The notes under the pieces: model-generated
The model's input: only the letters and a program-made list of their open reading frames with translations
Told to the model about the DNA's origin: nothing
Databases searched by the model: none
Origin: CAZJBS01 sp964544475
GTDB taxonomy: Bacteria > CLD3 > SB21
Direction: 5' to 3'
DNA length: 64,000 nt
Assembly: GCA_964544475.1 (NCBI GenBank)
Contig: CAZJBS010000006.1
Location: 112,722-176,721 of the forward strand
Made by a program: the position numbers and the translations under genes
In this document: in pieces, positions 25,706-33,950 of the stretch
How positions within the stretch are numbered: the first letter of the stretch is position 1
Layout: every line of letters starts with the position of its first letter

Positions 25706-27160
25706 TCAGACGTATTCTCCAAACAACGAATGACCATCGGCCCTGGAAATCCTGACCTGGACGAACTCGCCTATTTTCTTGTCTGCTCTTGGCACGATGA
25801 CAATCTGGGCCTTGTCCGTCCGGGCACAATAGAATTCGTCCGATTTCCTGCTCACTTCCTCTATCAGCACCTCCCGAACATGGCCGACTTCCGCACGAAT
25901 CTTCCTCAACCCTGACTGCCGTTGAAGATCGATGATTTCCTGCAGCCGCCGTTTCTTTTCTTCCTCCGGCACGTCGTCTTTCATGGCATACGCTTTCGTC
26001 ATGGGACGAGCAGAATACTTGAACGTGAACGCCGAATCGAAACCAACGGTTCGAAGCAAATCCAACGTCTGCCGGTGATCTTCTACGGTCTCGGTCGGAA
26101 AACCTGAGATCACATCCGTTGAGATCGCCACATCCGGCATGTGACGCCTCGTCTTTTCAATCAAAGCCAGATATTCTTCGCGCGTGTATGTCCGGTTCAT
26201 CAAATCCAGAAGGCGATTGGATCCGGATTGTACAGGCATGTGAATGTGCTTGCAGATATTCGGGTTTTCTTTGATTACACGCAGGAGTCGATCCGGAAAA
26301 TCCTTGGGATGAGGGGACATGAACCGGATACGGCGCACGCCCGCCACATGGCTCACCGCTTCCATCAGTGCGGCAAAATCCTCGTCACCATCTCTGTACG
26401 AATTGACATTCTGCCCAAGCAGCGTGATCTCCCGGTACCCGTCCTCAACCGCCCGCCGTGCCTCGGCCACAACGCTCGCCACGGGCCGGCTGCGTTCGCG
26501 CCCCCGTGTGAACGGCACGACGCAAAATGTGCAAAAATTATCACACCCCCGCATGATGGAAATCCATGCGGTGATGCCGCCGGAACGCAACGGGGTGATG
26601 CCGTCATACAATTCCGTACGGGACAACTTCGTGTCGATCTGAATGGGCTTCAGCTGAAAGTCCCGATATTCGGTCAAATCAAAGTCGGTTTCCGACACTT
26701 GATTGACAAAACCGATTCGGTGCAAAGCGGAACTCTTTTCAGCGAGCATTTGTGGGATATTACGGTAGGAATCCGGACCAAGAACAAGATTGACGTACGG
26801 GCGCTTGCGGTGGATTTCCTCTTCGAGGTGCTTGGCCATACATCCCAGGACACCGATCACCAAAGAAGGGTTCCGTTCTTTCAACCTCTTAAATCGCGTC
26901 AATTGACCCCAGACTCTTTGTTCGGCATTCTCGCGAATGGCGCACGTATTCAGAAAAATGGCATCAGCCGATTCGGGCTCGTCCACCAGGTCGTACGACA
27001 TGTCCCGCATAATACGGCCAACCAGTTCTGAATCGTATACATTCATCTGGCATCCATACGTCTCGATGTACACACGCTTTCGGGTACGGCGATCAAACCG
27101 CTCTAAAGGAGAGATGTCGTGAAGAGCGTTGATTTCTTCGAGCATGGAACCGGTCGGCAT
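25706..27160 (-). CDS. miaB: tRNA-2-methylthio-N6-dimethylallyladenosine synthase
   Basis: Radical-SAM methylthiotransferase acting on i6A37 of tRNAs. At 484 aa: UPF0004 domain with 'YIETYGCQMNVYDSELV' and the cysteines that hold the auxiliary cluster, radical-SAM motif 'MRGCDNFCTFCVVPFTRGRE' (CxxxCxxC), then a C-terminal TRAM domain ('EVLIEEVSRKSDEFYCART' region). The enzyme acting before it, MiaA, is encoded about 28 kb to the right in this window. It lies 5 nt after the unknown 186-aa gene in an operon-like arrangement. Confidence 0.96.
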   Translation of the reverse strand: MPTGSMLEEINALHDISPLERFDRRTRKRVYIETYGCQMNVYDSELVGRIMRDMSYDLVDEPESADAIFLNTCAIRENAEQRVWGQLTRFKRLKERNPSLVIGVLGCMAKHLEEEIHRKRPYVNLVLGPDSYRNIPQMLAEKSSALHRIGFVNQVSETDFDLTEYRDFQLKPIQIDTKLSRTELYDGITPLRSGGITAWISIMRGCDNFCTFCVVPFTRGRERSRPVASVVAEARRAVEDGYREITLLGQNVNSYRDGDEDFAALMEAVSHVAGVRRIRFMSPHPKDFPDRLLRVIKENPNICKHIHMPVQSGSNRLLDLMNRTYTREEYLALIEKTRRHMPDVAISTDVISGFPTETVEDHRQTLDLLRTVGFDSAFTFKYSARPMTKAYAMKDDVPEEEKKRRLQEIIDLQRQSGLRKIRAEVGHVREVLIEEVSRKSDEFYCARTDKAQIVIVPRADKKIGEFVQVRISRADGHSLFGEYV

Positions 27161-27165
27161 TCGTC

Positions 27166-27726
27166 TTAACCGGCCTTTACGACCATGGGTTCCACGAGGC
27201 TAAGGGCAATACCGGACAACATAACTTCGGGGCCGAGTTGCGTAATATCACCTGACAACAGCGAATTATCCACGTTGGCATACAGCGAACATGCGGCGCC
27301 CTTTTCAATAATCAGGCCGGACATCTTTCCTCGTTCCATGCCAACGAACGTCACTTCCCCGAGCATCTCACTGATGACGTAGCCTGTACAGAAATGGAGT
27401 TGAAGATGGGCTGTAGGCGTATAAACGGAAATCAACGTCCCCCGCCGTTTGCCGATGGCCATATCCGGATAGATTTCCAACGTCAGCCGTCGGCCTTCGG
27501 ACGGGTTGTCAAGATAGAGCCGGGAATGATCGCCAAAATCCTGTTTTTCTATCCCCAGGCTCCTTGCGATTTTATCCACGTCGGCGGCACTCATGCGGTA
27601 GCCCTTGGAACCGCTTTTGGCAGCAATGGACCGACCCAGCGCGGGCTTCGGGGGTTTCTTTTTGACGGCGGAACGGCGGCTGGATTTCGTACCGGCACGC
27701 TGTGTTTGGTGTTTTCTCTTCTTCAT
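27166..27726 (-). CDS. Unknown protein with basic N-terminal tail
   Basis: A 186-aa protein that I do not recognise. The first 40 residues are strongly basic and low-complexity ('MKKRKHQTQRAGTKSSRR', 'KKKPPKPALGR'), a tail that could bind nucleic acid or acidic surfaces. The remaining ~140 residues look like one compact alpha/beta domain ('MSAADVDKIARSLGIEKQDF', 'RLTLEIYPDMAIGKRRGTL', 'GVMERGKMSGLIIEKGAACS' region). No signal peptide or membrane segment. It is tightly packed between the membrane-protein gene (4 nt) and miaB (5 nt), so co-transcription is likely. Function unknown. Confidence 0.72.
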   Translation of the reverse strand: MKKRKHQTQRAGTKSSRRSAVKKKPPKPALGRSIAAKSGSKGYRMSAADVDKIARSLGIEKQDFGDHSRLYLDNPSEGRRLTLEIYPDMAIGKRRGTLISVYTPTAHLQLHFCTGYVISEMLGEVTFVGMERGKMSGLIIEKGAACSLYANVDNSLLSGDITQLGPEVMLSGIALSLVEPMVVKAG

Positions 27727-27730
27727 AGAA

Positions 27731-29125
27731 TCAAATCTCTCTTCCCAACTCCTTGTCTTCTTTTCTCTCTTTTCGAATGGCTTTCGCCGCGCTTATTTCT
27801 TCCGCCAGGCGCGGAAACACATACATAGGTTTGCCGTCTTCCGTGACCGTCATTTCGCCTGCGAAATCACCCAGCATGCGATGCAACGCATCGGACACTT
27901 CCTCCGAAGTCAGCGGCTTTTCCGTCTTAGCCGCATTAACGGCGCGCAACGTCTCATCAAGGCTGATTTTCTTGTCGAGATCGTCGAACAGAACCCGCAT
28001 GATCCTCTTACGGATATTGGCCTGGCGGCGCTCGCGTCGCCATCGCGCCACCTTAAAACTTCTGACAATGGGAATCAAGAAGAATATGATCGAGAAAATG
28101 AACGGCACCCACCCCAACCCAAGTGCAATCCAGAACACGTCATAATCGGCCATGGTGTTCAGCTTTCTGATACCGACCCACACGAAAAACGACGCAAAAG
28201 CGAGGTTGAAGAGATTCATGAAAATGATGGCCGAGTTCCGTCCCCCCGTGTTCCCGGTGATTTCGAATTCCGGCTCATATTCATCCCAATAGTACTCGAT
28301 CTTCCCATCCGTCACCTCCCCGGCGCCGCGTCCGATCTGGTCAAACCGACCATACACAACACCCTCATTGGATATGACAGGATCCCCTTTGAATCGGACC
28401 AGGCAATCCGAAAGGAATCGTTCCGCCTCCGAGAACTTCCATCCCGCCAGCGCCACGAGTTCTGATGGCGTGACGATGCCTTTTTCTTTTCGGAGAAATG
28501 CGGCGACTTCCTTCTCATTGTTCAATGGATCGGTTGCCACGCGGGGCGGACCAAAAACAAAATCATAAACCGAAGAAATGAAGCTCTTCTTATTTTCATT
28601 GATCGGCGATTTCCGAGGTTCGTAAGAGCGATATCGCAACCCATCGCGATCCGTACGATAACCGATCATCGATGTGGCCGTCTGCCATCGGAAAATAGAG
28701 AAAAAGATGTTGAAAACGCTTCCGAGGTTAACCGGAGACTTCTTGCTGTCCTTGCTTTGCGACGAAGCGACAATCAGGGCGATCAGCAAAACAACAAAAA
28801 TAACAAAATAAACCACCAGCGTGACCGTGATCCAGACTTTGAAGATCACTTTGAATGCTTTCCATGCCCATTCTGCAAGGTCATCCAGTCGCTCTGGCCA
28901 TGTTTTTTCACCGCGTCTTTGAAGGGAATTTCCGAATGCGTAGATCAGGTCCCCGTTCTCTGTGACCCGCAACCGGCACACGTACCGGCTCATCATCGCA
29001 TCAAGCGCTTCGCGGGCATTTTCAACGGCAAGGCCGGTCACGGCGGCCGCATCGTTGAGTGTGAAATTACCTTTGAAATCGCGGAATTTGCGTTCCAGTA
29101 GTTTGACAGCGTCTTGAATCGTCAT
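27731..29125 (-). CDS. Membrane protein with repeated putative winged-helix-like modules
   Basis: A 464-aa protein of no family I can name. Three similar soluble segments can be read: about residues 1-70 ending 'LRVTENGDLIYAFGN', about 215-275 ending 'PVISNEGVVYGRFDQ', and about 385-445 ending 'MTVTEDGKPMYVFPR'. Each has helices followed by a beta-hairpin, like a winged helix. They are separated by membrane segments: one strong segment around 90-120 ('ITVTLVVYFVIFVVLLIALIV') and a pair around 320-370. The start was put at 29125 because a candidate promoter (29154-29182) lies just before it; the frame is open to 29245, but that part is not convincing. First gene of the leftward miaB-mfd run. 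Confidence 0.75.
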   Translation of the reverse strand: MTIQDAVKLLERKFRDFKGNFTLNDAAAVTGLAVENAREALDAMMSRYVCRLRVTENGDLIYAFGNSLQRRGEKTWPERLDDLAEWAWKAFKVIFKVWITVTLVVYFVIFVVLLIALIVASSQSKDSKKSPVNLGSVFNIFFSIFRWQTATSMIGYRTDRDGLRYRSYEPRKSPINENKKSFISSVYDFVFGPPRVATDPLNNEKEVAAFLRKEKGIVTPSELVALAGWKFSEAERFLSDCLVRFKGDPVISNEGVVYGRFDQIGRGAGEVTDGKIEYYWDEYEPEFEITGNTGGRNSAIIFMNLFNLAFASFFVWVGIRKLNTMADYDVFWIALGLGWVPFIFSIIFFLIPIVRSFKVARWRRERRQANIRKRIMRVLFDDLDKKISLDETLRAVNAAKTEKPLTSEEVSDALHRMLGDFAGEMTVTEDGKPMYVFPRLAEEISAAKAIRKERKEDKELGREI

Positions 29126-29153
29126 GCGCGCAAATTGATTTTGAATAATCGGG

Positions 29154-29182
29154 AATATAGAGGCCTCTGAAAGTAAAAACAA
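29154..29182 (-). promoter_or_regulatory. Candidate sigma-70-like promoter for the leftward miaB-mfd run
   Basis: Reading leftward, TTGTTT (29182-29177), 17 nt, TATATT (29159-29154). The predicted transcript starts about 20 nt before the ATG at 29125, which supports that start over longer ones. Confidence 0.5.
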
Positions 29183-29321
29183 GGCAAAAGGCATCCGAAC
29201 GCGCCTCGACTTGTGCGCCGTTGATTTGTTCATACGTGTTTTCATCTTGACAATGGACGAATGGCTGGCGTATCATTGGAAATCGCAAAACCCCATGCAC
29301 TTTCACATAACCGGAGAAACC

Positions 29322-29882
29322 ATGACCGAGCTGTCCTCACTTTGGTTGCCGATTCTATTGTCGGCTGTTGGAGTTTTTGTTGTCAGTTCCATTATTCACA
29401 TGGCGTTGCCCTGGCACAAAGGCGAGTATCCGGCTCTGCCAAACCAGGACAAGATCATGGAAGCCCTGCGACCATTTGCCATACCGCCCGGCGAATACAT
29501 GATGCCCAGGGCCGCGAGCCACAAGGATATGGGCACGCCTGAATTTTCAGACAAGATCAAAAAGGGACCTGTGGGCATACTCACGATATGGACCGGCGCT
29601 TCCATGTCCATGACGCCGCAACTCATTCAATGGTTTGTCTATTCGCTCGTCGTCAGTTTTTTTGCGGCATATGTGGCGGGTCGTGCCCTCTCTCACGAAG
29701 CGAACTACCTGCAGGTATTCCGCTTCGCAGGCGTCACCGCTTTTTTGAGTTATTCGGCGGCGCTATGGCAAATGGCCATTTGGTACAAGAGATCCTGGGC
29801 GGCGACCATGACGAGCACTTTTGACGGGCTCATCTATGCACTCGTGACCGCCGGTTTTTTTGGATGGCTGTGGCCACGCTAG
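29322..29882 (+). CDS. Integral membrane protein of unknown function
   Basis: A 186-aa protein with about four membrane segments: residues 5-27 ('LWLPILLSAVGVFVVSSII'), about 102-125, about 130-150 and about 165-185. Between the first and second is a soluble loop with 'LPWHKGEYPALPNQDKIMEA' and 'IPPGEYMMPRA', wording I have seen in uncharacterised bacterial membrane proteins. The start is the ATG preceded by GGAGA at 6 nt; the frame extends upstream to 29211 but without membrane or homology signals. It is divergent from the miaB-mfd run and stands alone, with a 123-nt gap to the SRAP gene. Function unknown. Confidence 0.8.
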   Translation: MTELSSLWLPILLSAVGVFVVSSIIHMALPWHKGEYPALPNQDKIMEALRPFAIPPGEYMMPRAASHKDMGTPEFSDKIKKGPVGILTIWTGASMSMTPQLIQWFVYSLVVSFFAAYVAGRALSHEANYLQVFRFAGVTAFLSYSAALWQMAIWYKRSWAATMTSTFDGLIYALVTAGFFGWLWPR

Positions 29883-29908
29883 GGCGCGGTGATGGCCGTC
29901 ATGGCGTT

Positions 29909-29922
29909 TCCAACCGGTTGGA
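29909..29922. promoter_or_regulatory. 14-bp perfect palindrome upstream of the SRAP gene
   Basis: TCCAACCGGTTGGA is a perfect inverted repeat, 84 nt before the SRAP start codon. It could be an operator half-site pair. It is not followed by a T-tract, so it is unlikely to be a terminator. No protein is known to bind it. Confidence 0.3.
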
Positions 29923-30005
29923 GGTGCTGGCGAAGCGATATTGGTTCCGCCCGCGATATGAAGGCCTTTCTGCGGCACGGTTGAGCGTTAGCGGCGGATA
30001 ATGTC

Positions 30006-30716
30006 ATGTGTGGCAGATTCACAGTTACCCGATCACTGCAGGAAATCCACGACCGATTCGAATTTCCCGATGAGGACGCGCAAAAGGCCGCCGATCTTTT
30101 TTCACCGAATTACAACATTGCTCCAACGGACCCCGTTCCGGTCATTTATCACGATGGCAACCATTTTCGGCTTGAGATCATGCGCTGGGGACTGCTGCCA
30201 CCTTGGACGAAAAATGAGCGGGCCGGCCCGCCGCTCATAAATGCCCGGGATGATACGCTGGCCGAAAAGCCGGCGTTTCGTGATGGCCTGGCCACACAGC
30301 GCTGTTTGATCGTGGCTGACAGTTTTTATGAATGGCAGACGGTCGGAAAGTCCAAGAGGCCCTTTCGATTCCTCATGTCGGACGCAAGGCTTTTTGCGTT
30401 TGCCGGACTCTACGCGCGATGGTTAAGACCGGATACAGGCGCATCCGTGCCAAGTTGTACGATTATTACGACTCAGCCCAACGCGCTCGTGGAGAGAATT
30501 CACAACCGCATGCCGGTTATCCTGCCTCGGGCGTCTGAATCAAACTGGCTGGACCCCGTCCTGCAATCGTATGATGACATCCGGTCATTCCTTCGACCTT
30601 TGGACGAGGGCCTTATGAAACAATACCCTGTCAGCCCGGCTGTCAACTCGGTCAAAAACAAAGGATCTCACCTGATCGATCCCGTTGAAAGCGACGATCT
30701 TTTTAGTGATCCCTGA
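30006..30716 (+). CDS. SRAP-family (YedK/HMCES) DNA-protein crosslinking protein
   Basis: A 236-aa SOS-response-associated peptidase family member. The invariant start 'MCGRF' exposes Cys2 after Met removal, the residue that crosslinks to abasic sites in single-stranded DNA. Also seen: 'PNYNIAPTDPVPVI', 'MRWGLLPPWTK', 'NARDDTLAEKPAFRD', 'CLIVADSFYEWQ' and 'RIHNRMPVIL', which hold the conserved Asn, Glu and His of the active site. It shields abasic sites during replication (known for the family). Its neighbours are not repair genes, but mfd and recR lie elsewhere in the window. A perfect palindrome sits upstream. Length is typical. Confidence 0.95.
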   Translation: MCGRFTVTRSLQEIHDRFEFPDEDAQKAADLFSPNYNIAPTDPVPVIYHDGNHFRLEIMRWGLLPPWTKNERAGPPLINARDDTLAEKPAFRDGLATQRCLIVADSFYEWQTVGKSKRPFRFLMSDARLFAFAGLYARWLRPDTGASVPSCTIITTQPNALVERIHNRMPVILPRASESNWLDPVLQSYDDIRSFLRPLDEGLMKQYPVSPAVNSVKNKGSHLIDPVESDDLFSDP

Positions 30717-30728
30717 TTTGTCCGCCCG

Positions 30729-30757
30729 TTGACATCTTCCGGAGGATGCTGTACATT
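30729..30757 (+). promoter_or_regulatory. Candidate sigma-70-like promoter for the DUF4349/M1 peptidase pair
   Basis: Perfect TTGACA (30729-30734), 17-nt spacer, TACATT (30752-30757), about 48 nt upstream of the lipoprotein ATG. Confidence 0.55.
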
Positions 30758-30805
30758 GGCTCGTCAAAACCCACCCTGGCATAACACATATCGAAAGGCC
30801 GCGTG

Positions 30806-31735
30806 ATGCGCTCGTCAACCATGATCATTGTCTTCTGCGTCGCATTTTTAAGTTCATGCGGCACTTTTTCGGATCAACAGCCCGCCACGGTAATGGAAAA
30901 GGACGTGGTTCCCCCACCCCCCAAACCACTTGACCACAGAATGGCCGCAGGCACATCCGGCATGAAATCTGAACTGTCAAAAGACATGGAAGATGACCGC
31001 GGGGCGTCCATGCAATTTGGCGCCATGGCCAGAACGGCCTCGGCCATTCACGCTCGCATGATCATCAAGACCGGCGAATTGACCATTGAAGTCGAAAAAT
31101 ACGATCCCAGCACGGCCGAAATCCAGAGACTGACAGAGCAATGGGGCGGTTTCGTGTCCAGTTCCACGACGGAAATTCCGTATGAAAACGTCAGAACAGG
31201 CACATGGATTTTACGCATTCCCGCTGAAAAATTTGAATCAGCTCTTTCTGAGGTAAAGAAACTGGCCAGCAAGCTCGAAAAGGAAAGCGTTGAGGGTCAG
31301 GATGTTACGGAGGAATTCTACGATCTGGAGGCGAGGCTCCAAAATAAGTTATTGGAGGAAAAGCAGGTTCGTGACATTCTCCGTAGAGCCGGCACAATTC
31401 ACGATGTTCTCGAAGTGCAACGCGAACTCAGCAACATCCGTGAGCAGATCGAACGATTTGATGGTCGCAAAAAATTTCTGATGGACCAATCCGGGTTATC
31501 AACCCTCACGGTTCGACTCCACGAAGCCTATCCGATTACCGTCAGTTCCAGCGGTGGATTCTGGGCGACGATTGGAAGCGGATTTTCCAATGGCGTCCGC
31601 GGCTTTGCCAATGTCCTCAGCGGAACCATCGCATTCCTGATTGCAGGTCTGCCGGTCTTCGTGCTGATCGCCGTAATTATTTGGTTGCTGGTGCGTCTAT
31701 TTCGAAGAATACTGACAAAGAAACCGGTCTCCTGA
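30806..31735 (+). CDS. DUF4349-type lipoprotein with C-terminal membrane helix
   Basis: A 309-aa envelope protein. The signal peptide ends in 'AFLSSCGTF', a lipobox. The body (about residues 85-240) matches the DUF4349 pattern: 'MIIKTGELTIEVEKYD', 'GGFVSSSTTEIPYENV', 'LRIPAEKFESALSEVKKLA', then a coiled-coil stretch ('EARLQNKLLEEKQVRDILRRA'). A hydrophobic segment near residues 270-298 ('GTIAFLIAGLPVFVLIAVII') is followed by basic residues, which gives the protein both a lipid anchor and a membrane helix. Function is unknown for the family. A GTG codon just before the ATG is a possible alternative start. It is followed after 1 nt by the secreted M1 peptidase gene, so the two are probably one operon. 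Confidence 0.88.
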   Translation: MRSSTMIIVFCVAFLSSCGTFSDQQPATVMEKDVVPPPPKPLDHRMAAGTSGMKSELSKDMEDDRGASMQFGAMARTASAIHARMIIKTGELTIEVEKYDPSTAEIQRLTEQWGGFVSSSTTEIPYENVRTGTWILRIPAEKFESALSEVKKLASKLEKESVEGQDVTEEFYDLEARLQNKLLEEKQVRDILRRAGTIHDVLEVQRELSNIREQIERFDGRKKFLMDQSGLSTLTVRLHEAYPITVSSSGGFWATIGSGFSNGVRGFANVLSGTIAFLIAGLPVFVLIAVIIWLLVRLFRRILTKKPVS

Positions 31736-31736
31736 C

Positions 31737-33800
31737 ATGGCGCAATCCAAGATATTCGCCGGAATCAAACGGGCCGCGACGATCGCAGCCGGGCCGGTCA
31801 GCCATGCGAACTTGAGAGTAGCCTTGGCATTCCTGGCCCTGCTTCAGAGCCATTACCTTGCGGCACAGGATGAAAGACAGGCCATGAAGGAATTCCGGGA
31901 TGCGGAGATGGGTTCGTGGTTTTCTTTGTCCAATCGGACACAAGCCTTTCCCCTTGACTCGTCCAATGACATCCTGTTTTACCATTTGGATGTGGACATC
32001 GCTCTTGGAAGTCCCTTTTTGCTTGGCCGTGTTCTCGTCAGGTTTCGTTCCATGCAGCCGGGACTGACTTACGTGAGGCTAAATTTACATCACGTTTTCG
32101 TAATCGACAGCCTGACCGGCTCGGTCGCCGGATTCACGGCGGCTAATGATTCACTGTTCATCCTTCTCGACCGGCCATATGCGCATGGTGAGCAGGCCGA
32201 AGTTGTCGTTCACTACCATGGTGTTCCCCCGCTAGCCAACGGAACCAAAGGCCTGCGATACACCACACACGCCGGCAGTCAGCCGGTTATCGCGTCCTTG
32301 TGCACGCCCTTTCTTTCCCATTACTGGTGGCCCTGCAAGGACGGTCCGGGTGACAAACCGGACTCCGTTTATGTCGACATCTCGATTCCCGACACGATCA
32401 TTGGCGGACGTCCACTTGTCGCCGTTTCCAACGGAATCCTGGCCGGTATGGAAAATCCTCCCGGCAAAAAGAAATACCTGTGGCGTGAACGGTATCCGAT
32501 CGTCCCCTATTACGTGATGGTCGCCATCTCCAACTACGATCACTTTCAACAAATCATCAACGAAGATTCCATCTCATTTCCCATAGACTATTATGTCTTT
32601 GCGGAGCACCGCACGAGCGCCGAACAAGGGGTCGCAAGTCTGCCGGAAGCTCTGACACTGTTTTCGTCCCTGTTTGGCCCGTACCCGTTCCATTTGGAGA
32701 AATATGGGATGACGCAACTTGGCTATTATGGCGCCATTGAAAATCAAACCAATACGATCACGAATAACATGTCCCTGTCCTGGTTTTATGTCTCGGTCCA
32801 TGAACTTGCCCATATGTGGTTCGGAGACATGATCACCTGTGCCGACTGGCATCACGCCTGGCTCAACGAGGGCTTCGCTTCTTACTGTGAAGCGTTGTGG
32901 GACGAACACCTCTACGGCGCCACCGGATATCACCATTACATGTCTTATTTTCGTTCGTTTCCAACCGGCACGCTGTATCTCCAGAACATCAGCGATCCCT
33001 TTGCCATATTTCTGCCAATCATCTATGACAAAGGCGCCTATACGCTGCATATGCTCCGAAATGTCATGGGAGACTCACTTTTCTTTCAAGCCTTGCGAAC
33101 GTATGCCGCAGACTCGCCCTATCGGTACAACCACGCTTCCACCGAGGACTTCCAGGCGGTCTGTGAATCCGTATCGGGACTCGATTTGGATTATTTTTTC
33201 ATGGAATGGGTGTATGGTGAAAATCATCCGATTTATGGATACAGTTGGAATGCCGTCCCGCAAGGTAATAATTATGAACTCACCGTGCGGATCAAACAGA
33301 CACCCAACACGGCCTTCCCTGGTTTCTTCACGATGCCTGTCGATTTGTCTGTTTCCACAGCCGCCGGGGACACGACGTTGCGCGTCTTCAATGACCAGTT
33401 GGATCAAGTTTTCAATTTCACGCTTGGTTTCCAGCCCCTCAATGTCACGTTGGATCCCGAGCAGTGGATATTGCGGCAAACGTATGTCCTCGATGTCGGG
33501 ACTGAAGATCATTCGCCTCCCGCAAAAATTCGGCTAAGCTCCAACTATCCCAATCCTTTCAATGCGTCAACGATGCTTCGCTATGATCTGCCGACCGAAA
33601 CACACGCGACCATCGTGATTTACAACAGTCTGGGACAGGCTGTCCGGACCGTTTTCAATGGTCGACAGAAGGCGGGACCATTCCAGGCATCGTGGGATGG
33701 CCGCGATGACAGCGGCAACAGCCTTGCATCCGGTTTGTATGTGTGCCGTCTCCGCGCCGGCGCCAAAAGCGAGTCTGTAAAAATGTTGATGCTCAAGTAG
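31737..33800 (+). CDS. Secreted M1-family aminopeptidase with T9SS/FlgD-like sorting domain
   Basis: A 687-aa zinc metallopeptidase. The N-terminus (about residues 20-42) contains a hydrophobic export signal, rather far from the start. The gluzincin motif is 'HELAHMW' (His355, His359) with the third zinc ligand Glu378 in 'NEGFASY'; 'GAIENQT' replaces the classical GAMEN exopeptidase motif. The C-terminus (about 600-687) is a typical FCB sorting domain: 'SSNYPNPFNASTMLRYDLP', 'YNSLGQAVRTVFNG', 'WDGRDDSGNSLASGLYVCRL', ending 'KMLMLK'. It is therefore expected to be secreted or surface-attached and to release N-terminal residues from extracellular peptides. The M1 relative at the right of the window lacks this domain. 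Confidence 0.93.
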   Translation: MAQSKIFAGIKRAATIAAGPVSHANLRVALAFLALLQSHYLAAQDERQAMKEFRDAEMGSWFSLSNRTQAFPLDSSNDILFYHLDVDIALGSPFLLGRVLVRFRSMQPGLTYVRLNLHHVFVIDSLTGSVAGFTAANDSLFILLDRPYAHGEQAEVVVHYHGVPPLANGTKGLRYTTHAGSQPVIASLCTPFLSHYWWPCKDGPGDKPDSVYVDISIPDTIIGGRPLVAVSNGILAGMENPPGKKKYLWRERYPIVPYYVMVAISNYDHFQQIINEDSISFPIDYYVFAEHRTSAEQGVASLPEALTLFSSLFGPYPFHLEKYGMTQLGYYGAIENQTNTITNNMSLSWFYVSVHELAHMWFGDMITCADWHHAWLNEGFASYCEALWDEHLYGATGYHHYMSYFRSFPTGTLYLQNISDPFAIFLPIIYDKGAYTLHMLRNVMGDSLFFQALRTYAADSPYRYNHASTEDFQAVCESVSGLDLDYFFMEWVYGENHPIYGYSWNAVPQGNNYELTVRIKQTPNTAFPGFFTMPVDLSVSTAAGDTTLRVFNDQLDQVFNFTLGFQPLNVTLDPEQWILRQTYVLDVGTEDHSPPAKIRLSSNYPNPFNASTMLRYDLPTETHATIVIYNSLGQAVRTVFNGRQKAGPFQASWDGRDDSGNSLASGLYVCRLRAGAKSESVKMLMLK

Positions 33801-33806
33801 TACTTC

Positions 33807-33950
33807 ATGAAATTCATGGCTCTTGAATATCCGAAATATCCGAATGGCGTCCACGTGATCCTGCCTGAAGATGGCGAAAACGCACGCGCCGCTGCTACGC
33901 TGGCGGGCGATACCAACTCGCCGCTCAATCCATCCGGTCTGGCGGAATGA
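33807..33950 (+). CDS. Small ORF (47 aa) coupled to the hybrid sensor gene
   Basis: An ATG-initiated frame of 47 codons beginning 'MKFMALEYPKYPNGVHV' and ending 'NPSGLAE', whose TGA overlaps the ATG of the large sensor gene (ATGA at 33947-33950). It fills the whole space between the M1 peptidase stop and the sensor start. No strong Shine-Dalgarno and no signal peptide. It could be a leader peptide that couples translation, or a small protein of its own. Nothing in it is recognised. The exact ATGA overlap is the main argument that it is translated. Confidence 0.45.
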   Translation: MKFMALEYPKYPNGVHVILPEDGENARAAATLAGDTNSPLNPSGLAE

